From Pseudomonadota bacterium (GTDB lineage Bacteria; Pseudomonadota; Alphaproteobacteria; Acetobacterales; Acetobacteraceae), in the NCBI GenBank assembly GCA_021815835.1, contig JAKAZN010000140.1, positions 1-5,993 of the forward strand: a DNA stretch of 5,993 nucleotides, in the 5' to 3' direction. The notes beneath the pieces were generated by a model. The model had not been told where the DNA came from and did not search any database. It saw only the letters and a list, made by a program, of their open reading frames with translations. Below, in pieces: positions 1-4,993 of the stretch (the first letter of the stretch is position 1; each line of letters starts with the position of its first letter). The position numbers and the translations under genes were made by a program.

Positions 1-306
1 CACCGGGTCCGGCGCCGTGTCGGCATCGTCGATCGCGACGCCGGCGGCGGGCACCGCCATCGGGTCGATCCCGCGCAACCCGGGTCCGGGCCATAGCGCC
101 GCGCCGCGGGCCGCTGCCCAGAGATGCAGGAGATGGGTTTTGCCCGCGCCCGCCTGGCCGAACAGCGCGAGCCGCAAGCCGGGCCAGTCCGCGGTGCGGT
201 CCAGCCAGGCGCGCGCGGCGGCGTTGGACGGCGCGGCGACCAGGTCGGCGGCGGCGAATTCGGGGCGATGGGCGAAGGGCAGCGGGAGCTGCCTTGCGGC
301 GGACAT
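1..306 (-). CDS. hdaA: DnaA-related replication regulator, Hda/HdaA-like (5' part only, runs off the window)
   Basis: An open frame of 102 codons begins at ATG 306-304 and continues through the left edge. Residues 6-11 read QLPLPF, which fits the N-terminal beta-clamp-binding motif of Hda proteins. A Walker A (GQAGAGKT, residues 50-57) is followed by a Walker B-like VAIDDAD (90-96), as in the DnaA-type AAA+ domain. In the known family, Hda/HdaA binds the DNA-loaded sliding clamp and promotes ATP hydrolysis on DnaA, preventing re-initiation of replication. The protein has no DnaA domain I ahead of the clamp motif, which separates it from DnaA itself; DnaA domain IV would lie beyond the visible part. 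The Shine-Dalgarno is weak (GGA about nine bases upstream), but no ATG lies further upstream in frame as far as base 387. The alternative is another DnaA/DnaC-like loader; the clamp motif makes that less likely. The C-terminal two thirds cannot be judged. Confidence 0.85.
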   Translation of the reverse strand, partial: MSAARQLPLPFAHRPEFAAADLVAAPSNAAARAWLDRTADWPGLRLALFGQAGAGKTHLLHLWAAARGAALWPGPGLRGIDPMAVPAAGVAIDDADTAPDPV

Positions 307-387
307 GGGTGGATTCCGGATGGCGGCCGCACAGAAGCGCAGGGCGGGGGGCGGATCAAGTCGGCCGATGCCGGGAGTGGGGGGTTG

Positions 388-447
388 AATGTCGGCTGCC
401 GCAGGCATAAGTTCCTGTCGATCGGCTGGCGGGCAGCGGCCGACATT
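388..447. repeat. Inverted repeat with 15-bp arms upstream of the hdaA-like gene
   Basis: Arms at 388-402 (AATGTCGGCTGCCGC) and 433-447 (GCAGCGGCCGACATT) match at 13 of 15 positions, the outer nine perfectly, around a 30-base centre. It sits 82 bases upstream of the hdaA-like start. It could be a leader hairpin, part of the upstream terminator, or a dispersed repeat. There is no T-run typical of an intrinsic terminator. Confidence 0.5.
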
Positions 448-450
448 GGC

Positions 451-510
451 CGGGAGCGGAATGGCGGCTTCAGACTCACACGCACCTGACAGCAGCCGTT
501 CGCGCTCCCG
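451..510. repeat. Long imperfect hairpin, 60 bases
   Basis: The outer arms CGGGAGCG (451-458) and CGCTCCCG (503-510) are perfectly complementary. Inside them, after a small internal loop, GGCGGCTTCAG (463-473) pairs with 486-497 with one mismatch and one bulged C, leaving a 12-base loop (474-485). The nested arrangement is unlikely to be chance and would fold on either strand. It lies 74 bases past the DUF899 stop, so a transcript-end or mRNA-stabilising role is possible, as is a mobile REP-like unit. Confidence 0.5.
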
Positions 511-520
511 ACCTCCGGTA

Positions 521-557
521 TCGAGACTTGATAACCGGCTCTACGAGCGGTTCTCGA
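521..557 (-). terminator. Possible terminator hairpin after the DUF899 gene
   Basis: The inner arms ACCGGCTC (534-541) and GAGCGGT (545-551) pair with one bulged base around a three-base loop. The outer bases TCGAGA (521-526) and TCTCGA (552-557) can add pairs after an asymmetric internal loop. Read on minus, the hairpin begins 27 bases after the DUF899 stop, the right place for a terminator. Only a short T-containing stretch follows, so intrinsic termination is uncertain. Confidence 0.35.
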
Positions 558-583
558 AGGCGGTTCAGCGGCAACCGTCCGGT

Positions 584-1276
584 TCAGTATTCGTCGTGCC
601 GCCGCACCCAGCTCATGGTGCCGGCGCTCTCGTTGCGGCCCTTGGGGACGAGATCGAGCCAGTTGAACGCGCCCATCAGCAGCTCGGCGCCGCGACGATG
701 CGTCGAGTAGGTGTGGAAGATGGCGCCGCTGTCATCCTTCACGAATATGCTTGCGCCGAACATGTCCTGGCTTTCCCGGATCACCTCGCCATAGTTGTAA
801 ATCGCGCGGCCGGCGGCGAGGTCCTCTGGCGTGAACGATACGCCGAAATCGAAGTTGAAGTCGCTGCCGTGCGAGGAGACCCAGGGGAATGTCCAGCCCA
901 TCCGGTCCTTGACCTCTTCGATCCGGCGCAGCGGCACGCGCGAGACCGCGGCGAATGCCAGGTCCGCATGCTCGAAATGCTGCCGTGCCGCGTCGACATG
1001 ATCGGAGATGAACGAGCAGCCGCGGCATACCTGGTCCGAACCCGGCGTCAGCATGAAATTATAGATGGCAAGCTGGCTGCGGCCGCAGAACATGTCGCCG
1101 AGCGTGCAGTCGCCCTCGGGGCCTTGGAAGACATAGGGCTTCTCGATCCTGACCCAGGGCAGTTGCCGGCGCTCGGCGCGGAGTGCGTCGAGTGCGTGGG
1201 TCATGGCGCGCTCCTTGGCCAGAAGCGCCTTGCGGGCATCAAGCCACTCTTCGCGCGAAACGATTGCATGGTTCAT
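584..1276 (-). CDS. DUF899 family thioredoxin-like protein
   Basis: This 230-residue protein has the layout of the DUF899 family. The N-terminal block has ARKALLAKE (14-22), ERRQLPWV (35-42) and YVFQGPEG (48-55). Next come GRSQL (65-69) and the CRGCSF segment (84-89), whose Cys84 and Cys87 form a CxxC pair, followed by SDHVD. A C-terminal block follows with GWTFPWVSS, FNFDFGVSF and the Ser/Thr-rich YSTHRRG turn before the WLDLVPKGR tail. The family is predicted to have a thioredoxin-like fold, so a thiol-redox role is plausible, but its substrate is not established. Length is normal. I chose the ATG at 1276-1274 because AAAGGAGA (1290-1283 on minus) lies seven bases upstream and the family's N-terminus starts here; the frame stays open much further upstream without homology. 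It lies 23 bases downstream of the small membrane protein gene, so the two are probably one transcript. No signal peptide is visible, so it should be cytoplasmic. Confidence 0.93.
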   Translation of the reverse strand: MNHAIVSREEWLDARKALLAKERAMTHALDALRAERRQLPWVRIEKPYVFQGPEGDCTLGDMFCGRSQLAIYNFMLTPGSDQVCRGCSFISDHVDAARQHFEHADLAFAAVSRVPLRRIEEVKDRMGWTFPWVSSHGSDFNFDFGVSFTPEDLAAGRAIYNYGEVIRESQDMFGASIFVKDDSGAIFHTYSTHRRGAELLMGAFNWLDLVPKGRNESAGTMSWVRRHDEY

Positions 1277-1282
1277 GGTCGG

Positions 1283-1290
1283 TCTCCTTT
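1283..1290 (-). promoter_or_regulatory. Strong ribosome binding site fixing the DUF899 start
   Basis: On minus the sequence AAAGGAGA ends six bases before the ATG at 1276. It decides the start within a much longer open frame and supports separate translation of this second gene in the operon. Confidence 0.8.
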
Positions 1291-1299
1291 GGTTATCGG

Positions 1300-1566
1300 T
1301 TAGGTGCGCGCCCACGGGCGGCTGGAAGCGAGCTTCAGCCAGGGCGACAGGTGGAACAGGCTCATCAGCAGGTACATCGCGGTCATGCCGTTGATCGGCA
1401 GGGTGCTTGAACCCGAGGAGCAGAGCGTGATCGAGGACGCATCGAGCGCGGCTATTCCCGCCATGAGCGCGAAGGTCGGCGAGGCCGCAAGAGCGAGCCA
1501 GCCGGCCACACCGCGCGCCTGCCAGGCCCTTGCGCTGCCATTGTTTACTGCTGAGGACGTTGTCAT
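1300..1566 (-). CDS. Small membrane protein with two predicted helices
   Basis: This 88-residue protein has two hydrophobic segments, about residues 21-41 (beginning with AGWLALAASPTFALMAG) and 58-76 (around MTAMYLLMSLFHLSPWLK), joined by a short Ser/Thr-rich loop with Cys49. The short N-terminus and the tail are polar, and the tail ends in basic residues, so it is probably an inner-membrane protein. GGGAG lies eight bases upstream of the ATG. The YLLMSLFHLSPWLKL stretch resembles small uncharacterised alphaproteobacterial proteins that I recall, but I cannot attach a function. It is the first gene of the leftward pair with DUF899, and its start faces the regulator gene across 107 bases. It may serve as a membrane partner of the DUF899 protein; that is inference from position only. 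Confidence 0.75.
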   Translation of the reverse strand: MTTSSAVNNGSARAWQARGVAGWLALAASPTFALMAGIAALDASSITLCSSGSSTLPINGMTAMYLLMSLFHLSPWLKLASSRPWART

Positions 1567-1673
1567 TGTCCGGCTCCCAGTCGATTGTCGCCGATCCCGA
1601 CGATACCGGGATCGAGCACGGGTGTAGGGCGAGGCGGAAGCCGGGTGAGAGTGACAAGTGTGACGGGATTTCG
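1567..1673. promoter_or_regulatory. Divergent promoter region between the membrane protein/DUF899 pair and the regulator
   Basis: These 107 bases must hold the promoters for both directions. They contain a perfect inverted repeat at 1592-1614 and a direct repeat of GTGAC (1651-1655 and 1660-1664) just before the regulator's start. I cannot assign reliable -35/-10 boxes. A regulator encoded beside a shared divergent promoter commonly controls both sides, including itself. Confidence 0.6.
1592..1614. promoter_or_regulatory. Candidate operator: perfect 8-bp inverted repeat with 7-base spacer
   Basis: CGATCCCG (1592-1599) and CGGGATCG (1607-1614) are exact reverse complements separated by ACGATAC. 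The 23-bp dyad lies 26 bases upstream of the membrane-protein ATG and 60 bases upstream of the regulator ATG, suitable for a protein controlling both transcripts. Binding by the neighbouring regulator is inferred, not shown. Confidence 0.5.
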
Positions 1674-2894
1674 ATGGACTCGTTGATCACGGCAGCGGCC
1701 CGGGCGCTGGCGGCGGGCGATCCGCTGGCGGCGCTGAAGCGGGTCGCGCTGCGCGGCGATCCATCGGCGCTCGCGCTACGCGGCATCGCGATGGCGCAGC
1801 TTGGCGATCTTGGGCGCGCGAAGGAGTTGCTTCGGAGCGCTGCGCGTGCCTTCGGGCCGAACGAGGCGATGGCCCGTGCACGGTGCGTCGTCGCCGAGGC
1901 CGAGATCACACTCGTCTCGCGCGATCTGAGTGGGTCCTTGCAGACGCTCGGCGCAGCGCGGACGGCGCTCGAAGCGCATGGCGATCGGGCGAACGCCGCG
2001 CATACCGGCTATCTCGAGGCCCGGCTGCTTCTGCTGATCGGGCGTCTCGACGCAGCTGAGCGGACGCTCGATGCACTGGATGTCGACGCGCTGCCGCAGA
2101 CGTCGCGGACCGGTTATTGGTTGGTCGCCGCCGGCATCGCGATGCGGCGCATTCGGGCGGGCTCGGCACGCGCTGCGCTCGATCGGGCCGGGCACGCCGC
2201 GCGCGTGGCGGGGATTGCTGCGCTTGCGGCCGAGGTTGACCGGGCGTCACGCGCGCTCGGCTCCCCTGTTGCACGCCTGATCGTGCGCGGTGGGAAGCGG
2301 CTGCTCGGGCTCGCCGAAGTCGAGACGTTGATCACCTCGGACGCGATCGTGGTCGATGCCTGCCGCAATATCGTGCGCACCGGGACAACGGTTGTTCGGC
2401 TTGCCGGTCGTCCGGTGCTGTTCGCGCTCGTCCGCGCACTCGCGGAGGCTTGGCCAGAAGACGTATCGCGCGAAACCCTGGTCGCGCGTGCCTTCCGGGC
2501 GCGGGATGCAGATGAATCGCATCGCGCGCGGCTGCGGGTCGAGATCGGACGGTTACGCAAGATACTCAGACCGCTCGCCGGATTGAACGCGACGAACCGA
2601 GGCTTCTTGCTAAAACCGCATGGGGCGCAAGCAGCCGCCGTGCTCGTGCCGCCCATTGAAGGCGACAATGCCGAGGTGCTGGCCCTGCTTGCGGATGGCG
2701 AGGCGTGGTCGAGCTCGGCGCTTGCGCTGGCGCTCGGTGTCAGTCCCCGCACCGTCCAACGTGCGCTCGAAGCACTGGCAGAGGCTGGCAAGGTTGAATC
2801 CTTCGGTCATGGGCGGGCTTGCCGCTGGATGGCGCCGAACGTGCCGGGTTTCCCGACATGCTTGTTACTCCCGGTCCCGCTGACGCAGGGGTAG
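1674..2894 (+). CDS. Transcriptional regulator with helical N-terminus and two winged-helix-like DNA-binding regions
   Basis: This 406-residue protein starts at ATG 1674; the frame is open further upstream, but that part overlaps the divergent gene and lacks family-like sequence. Residues 1-200 are Ala/Leu/Arg-rich helices with TPR-like spacing (for example ALRGIAMAQLGDLGRAKELL, 34-53), suggesting a helical-repeat sensor or oligomerisation part. Residues about 223-316 resemble an OmpR/SARP-type winged helix: a strand-rich lead-in, then a helix RLRVEIGRLRKIL (286-298), then the NRGFLLKP wing (308-315). Residues about 331-386 form a second HTH with recognition helix SPRTVQRALEALAEAGKV (357-374) and a basic wing. 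The C-terminal VPGFPTCLLLP resembles related uncharacterised HTH proteins. It carries four cysteines (71, 230, 383, 396). No receiver domain or ATPase motif is seen. It is divergent from the membrane protein/DUF899 pair and one base ahead of the propeller gene, so it probably controls this block. Start confidence is moderate because the Shine-Dalgarno is weak. Confidence 0.82.
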   Translation: MDSLITAAARALAAGDPLAALKRVALRGDPSALALRGIAMAQLGDLGRAKELLRSAARAFGPNEAMARARCVVAEAEITLVSRDLSGSLQTLGAARTALEAHGDRANAAHTGYLEARLLLLIGRLDAAERTLDALDVDALPQTSRTGYWLVAAGIAMRRIRAGSARAALDRAGHAARVAGIAALAAEVDRASRALGSPVARLIVRGGKRLLGLAEVETLITSDAIVVDACRNIVRTGTTVVRLAGRPVLFALVRALAEAWPEDVSRETLVARAFRARDADESHRARLRVEIGRLRKILRPLAGLNATNRGFLLKPHGAQAAAVLVPPIEGDNAEVLALLADGEAWSSSALALALGVSPRTVQRALEALAEAGKVESFGHGRACRWMAPNVPGFPTCLLLPVPLTQG

Positions 2895-2895
2895 A

Positions 2896-3555
2896 ATGAG
2901 CCACATGAAGCACACACCAGCCGAAATCCTTCGCGAATATGGCCCCTTTCCCGACGTCGACGGCGTGCACGGGGTCAGCTTTGACGGGCAGCGAGTCTGG
3001 TTCGCCTCCGGCGACCGGCTGAACGCCCTCGATCCCGCAAGCGGGGACATCGTCGGCGCGCTGGATGTCGCCGCGCATGCGGGAACGGCGTTCGACGGCA
3101 CGCATCTGTTCCAGATCGCCGAGGCCGTGATCCGGAAGATCGATCCCAAGACCGGCGAGGTGCTCGCCACGATTCCGGCGCCTGGCAATGGCGGGGATTC
3201 GGGGCTTGCCTGGGCCGAAGGGACGCTCTGGGTCGGCCAGCACCGTGGTCGCAAGATCCATCAGATCGATCCGGAAACCGGGGTCGTGCTTCGCACCATC
3301 GAATCCGATCGCTTCGTCACTGGTGTCACCTGGGTCGACGGCGAGCTGTGGCACGGCACATGGGAGGAGGAGGCGAGCGATGTCCGGCGCATCGATCCGG
3401 AGACGGGAGAGGTGCTCGAGCGTCTTGAAATGCCGGCCGGAACCGGTGTCTCGGGACTTGAATCGGATGGCGGCGAGCGATTTTTCTGTGGCGGCGGACG
3501 CAGCGGAAAGATGAGTGTCATCCGCCGGCCGAAAAGCGTCGATGTGGTGGCTTGA
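2896..3555 (+). CDS. Small beta-propeller-like repeat protein (YncE/glutamine-cyclotransferase-like), function unknown
   Basis: This 219-residue protein has four repeats of the form [IL]-D-P-x-[ST]-G-x-[IV], with the Asp at residues 46, 83, 125 and 167. The spacings of 37, 42 and 42 residues equal one blade of a beta-propeller. Blades also carry the G-x-[LVT]-W pattern (VWFASG, LWVGQHRG, LWHGTW). A fifth, degenerate blade may lie at 190-213. No signal peptide is visible, unlike many secreted propellers of the SMP-30, NHL or Vgb kinds, so a cytoplasmic location is likely. It is short for a closed six- or seven-bladed ring and may be a five-bladed ring or act as a dimer. The ATG begins one base after the regulator's stop, with AGGGG five bases upstream, so translation is probably coupled; Met4 at 2905 is an alternative start. 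The regulator and propeller are almost certainly co-transcribed. The ligand or enzyme activity is unknown. Confidence 0.82.
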   Translation: MSHMKHTPAEILREYGPFPDVDGVHGVSFDGQRVWFASGDRLNALDPASGDIVGALDVAAHAGTAFDGTHLFQIAEAVIRKIDPKTGEVLATIPAPGNGGDSGLAWAEGTLWVGQHRGRKIHQIDPETGVVLRTIESDRFVTGVTWVDGELWHGTWEEEASDVRRIDPETGEVLERLEMPAGTGVSGLESDGGERFFCGGGRSGKMSVIRRPKSVDVVA

Positions 3556-3711
3556 ATGACCGCTGCCGAGCGCGTCGAGACGTGCTTTGGACGACCGGAA
3601 TTGGGCGCGCAGCAGCGAGTGTTCGGCGCCCCCAGGCAGCCGATCTCGCTTGGCGGTTTGGTGCGTTTTGGGTCGCGAGCGACATGCGGTTTTCGGCAAT
3701 GGATGCGTTAG

Positions 3712-3762
3712 CGTCTGACGACCGCCACGGGCAAGAAGTTGCCGTTGGAACACCTTCAGACG
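3712..3762. repeat. Inverted repeat enclosing a smaller hairpin, downstream of the propeller gene
   Basis: CGTCTGA (3712-3718) and TCAGACG (3756-3762) are exact reverse complements. Between them ACGGGCAA and TTGCCGT (about 3727-3745) pair with one bulge around a GAAG loop. It may end the regulator/propeller transcript, though a T-run is absent. Confidence 0.4.
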
Positions 3763-3782
3763 ACCTTCCCCTTCTCACGCCT

Positions 3783-3806
3783 CCCACACCGTCCCGCCGC
3801 CCCCCC
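3783..3806 (-). other. G-quadruplex motif on the minus strand upstream of the alcohol dehydrogenase
   Basis: On minus, a run of seven G (3806-3800), which can supply two G-triplets with a one-base loop, is followed by GGG (3795-3793) and GGG (3785-3783) with loops of four and seven bases. This satisfies the usual G3+N1-7 pattern. A further run of eight G lies at 3823-3816. It sits 68-91 bases ahead of the dehydrogenase ATG, in its promoter or leader, on the template strand. Confidence 0.45.
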
Positions 3807-3859
3807 ACCGGGTTGCCCCCCCCACGCCCCGCCGCCTAGCCTCGGCCCAAGCCAGCAGC

Positions 3860-3866
3860 AAAGAGG
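3860..3866 (+). promoter_or_regulatory. Ribosome binding site fixing the alcohol dehydrogenase start
   Basis: AAAGAGG ends seven bases before ATG 3874. It selects this start over an upstream in-frame ATG at 3739, whose extra 45 residues would be a Pro-rich translation of the C-tract region with no place in the enzyme family. Confidence 0.7.
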
Positions 3867-3873
3867 CCACCCG

Positions 3874-4971
3874 ATGGACATGACCGCCGCCGTGTTCCGC
3901 GCCGTCGGCACACCGCTCACGATCGAAACCGTCACCCTGGACGCTCCGCGCGGCCGAGAAATCCTGGTCCGCACCGTCGCCACCGGCGTCTGTCATTCCG
4001 ATCTGCACGTGGTGGACGGCCTCGGCCGCTTCTCGCTCGACCGCCCGTTCGTCCTGGGCCACGAGGGCGCCGGCGTGGTGGAAGCCACCGGCCCGGACGT
4101 CACCCTGTTCCGCCCCGGCGATCACGTGGTCGCCTGCCTGTCCGGCTTCTGCGGCATTTGCCCGCAATGCCTGTCCGGCCATCCCAATGTCTGCACCGGC
4201 GGGATCGTGAACCGTCCGCCCGACGCGCCGGCGCGGCTGTCGCAGGCCGGCCAGCCGTTCCAAAGCTTCGCCGGCATCGGCAGCTTCGCCGAACGGATGC
4301 TGCTGCATGAGAACTCGCTGGTGAAGATCGACGCCGACATCCCGCTCGATCGCGCCGCGCTGGTGGGCTGCGGGGTGCTGACCGGCGTCGGCGCGGCGTT
4401 GCGCAGCGCCGGATTGCAGGCGGCGCAAACGGTCGCGGTGTTCGGCTGCGGCGGCGTCGGGCTGTCCATCGTGCAGGGCGCGCGCATCGGCGGCGCGCGG
4501 CAGATCATCGCGGTCGATATGTTTGACAGCAAACTGGCCATGGCGCGCGATCTGGGCGCTACCCATACGGTCAACAGCACCGCGGGCGATCCGGTGGCGG
4601 CGGTGCGCGCGCTGACCGGCGGCGCCGGCGTGGATCACGCGTTCGAGGCGGTGGGCAACGCCGCCCTGGTGCGCCAGGCGATCGAAAGCCTGGCGATCCG
4701 CGGCACCGCCACCATCGTCGGCGTGCTGCCGCCGGAGGCGATGATCTCGTTTCCCTGGATGGCGATCCGGCCCGAATGCAAGGTGCAGACCTCGCGCATG
4801 GGATCCAATCAGTTCCGCAGCGACATCCCGAACTACCTGGAGTTCTACCGTCAGGGCCGGCTCGACCTCGATGCAATGGTCACCCGCCGCGGCCGGCTGA
4901 ATGAGATCAACGATGCGTTCCGCGCCATGAAGGCCGGCGAAGTCGCGCGCACGGTGCTGCTGTTCGACTGA
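3874..4971 (+). CDS. Zinc-dependent medium-chain alcohol dehydrogenase, NAD(P)-dependent
   Basis: This 365-residue protein is close to the usual size of class I/III-type zinc alcohol dehydrogenases and should oxidise an alcohol to the aldehyde (or the reverse) in the cytoplasm. The catalytic zinc ligands are visible: Cys40 in GVCHSD, His63 with Glu64 in GHEGAG, and Cys166 in GCGVLTG. The structural zinc is held by Cys93, Cys96, Cys99 and Cys107 (spacing C-x2-C-x2-C-x7-C). The Rossmann motif GCGGVG is at 191-196, and Asp215 at the end of the second strand favours NAD over NADP. The C-terminal region (FPWMAIRPECKVQTSRMG, 293-310) resembles the mycobacterial and alphaproteobacterial ADH/NDMA-type group, so primary-alcohol or aldehyde substrates are possible; the true substrate cannot be read from sequence. 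It does not look co-transcribed with the propeller gene (318-base gap) and converges on the LLM oxidoreductase. Codon use looks richer in G/C at third positions than in the middle block. Confidence 0.95.
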   Translation: MDMTAAVFRAVGTPLTIETVTLDAPRGREILVRTVATGVCHSDLHVVDGLGRFSLDRPFVLGHEGAGVVEATGPDVTLFRPGDHVVACLSGFCGICPQCLSGHPNVCTGGIVNRPPDAPARLSQAGQPFQSFAGIGSFAERMLLHENSLVKIDADIPLDRAALVGCGVLTGVGAALRSAGLQAAQTVAVFGCGGVGLSIVQGARIGGARQIIAVDMFDSKLAMARDLGATHTVNSTAGDPVAAVRALTGGAGVDHAFEAVGNAALVRQAIESLAIRGTATIVGVLPPEAMISFPWMAIRPECKVQTSRMGSNQFRSDIPNYLEFYRQGRLDLDAMVTRRGRLNEINDAFRAMKAGEVARTVLLFD

Positions 4972-4973
4972 GA

Positions 4974-4993
4974 CTGACGGACGCGCCGGTCAG
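4974..4993. terminator. Possible bidirectional hairpin between convergent genes
   Basis: CTGACGG (4974-4980) pairs with CCGGTCAG (4986-4993) with one bulged base around the loop ACGCG. It spans the 18-base gap between the stops of the two convergent genes and reaches the last codons of the minus-strand gene. No T-run follows on either strand, so termination here is only suggested. Confidence 0.35.

Larger units (their letters stand above)
307..583. other. Intergenic region without a gene, rich in inverted repeats
   Basis: This stretch lies between the 3' end of the DUF899 gene and the 5' end of the hdaA-like gene, both on the minus strand. I see no credible coding frame in it; the open frames on plus that cross it are shadows. 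It holds three successive inverted repeats (388-447, 451-510 and 521-557), described separately, and G-rich runs on plus around 347-385. It should contain the terminator of the DUF899 transcript and the promoter of the hdaA-like gene, but I cannot place a -10/-35 pair with confidence. Confidence 0.6.
3556..3873. other. Intergenic region with no convincing gene
   Basis: This 318-base gap separates the propeller gene from the alcohol dehydrogenase. A 51-codon frame (3556-3711) starts directly after the propeller stop, but it has no ribosome binding site of its own and a low-complexity, unconvincing product. After it come an inverted repeat (3712-3762) and, from about 3770, a sharp shift to C-rich DNA with C runs at 3800-3806 (seven) and 3816-3823 (eight). 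The upstream part has TTTGGGTCGCGAGCGACAT-type sequence that reads like decayed intergenic trailer. The region must include the transcript end of the propeller operon and the promoter of the dehydrogenase. Confidence 0.6.

Noticed and set aside
389..1303. A 304-codon open frame on plus across the DUF899 gene
   Set aside because: It lies antisense to the well-supported DUF899 gene, its product has no recognisable family pattern, and long antisense frames are expected in high-GC DNA.
1530..1673. N-terminal extension of the regulator
   Set aside because: It would overlap the start of the divergent membrane protein, crosses the candidate operator, and its residues look unlike the helical domain that begins at 1674.
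1277..1909. N-terminal extension of the DUF899 frame on minus
   Set aside because: The frame is open, but it runs across the small membrane protein and into the antisense of the regulator; the strong ribosome site and the family N-terminus place the start at 1276.
3556..3711. A 51-codon frame starting directly after the propeller stop (TGAATG)
   Set aside because: The stop-start junction is suggestive, but there is no Shine-Dalgarno, the residues resemble translated non-coding trailer, and no domain or membrane segment is visible.
2740..3753. A 337-codon open frame on minus across the propeller gene
   Set aside because: It is antisense to the repeat-bearing propeller gene, has no family pattern and crosses the regulator's end.
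3739..3873. Extended N-terminus of the alcohol dehydrogenase
   Set aside because: The 45 extra residues are a Pro-rich reading of the C-tract region; a ribosome site and the family's normal start favour 3874.
3775..4638. A 287-codon open frame on minus over the alcohol dehydrogenase
   Set aside because: It is antisense to a gene with complete zinc and Rossmann motifs, and its composition is that of a high-GC shadow frame.
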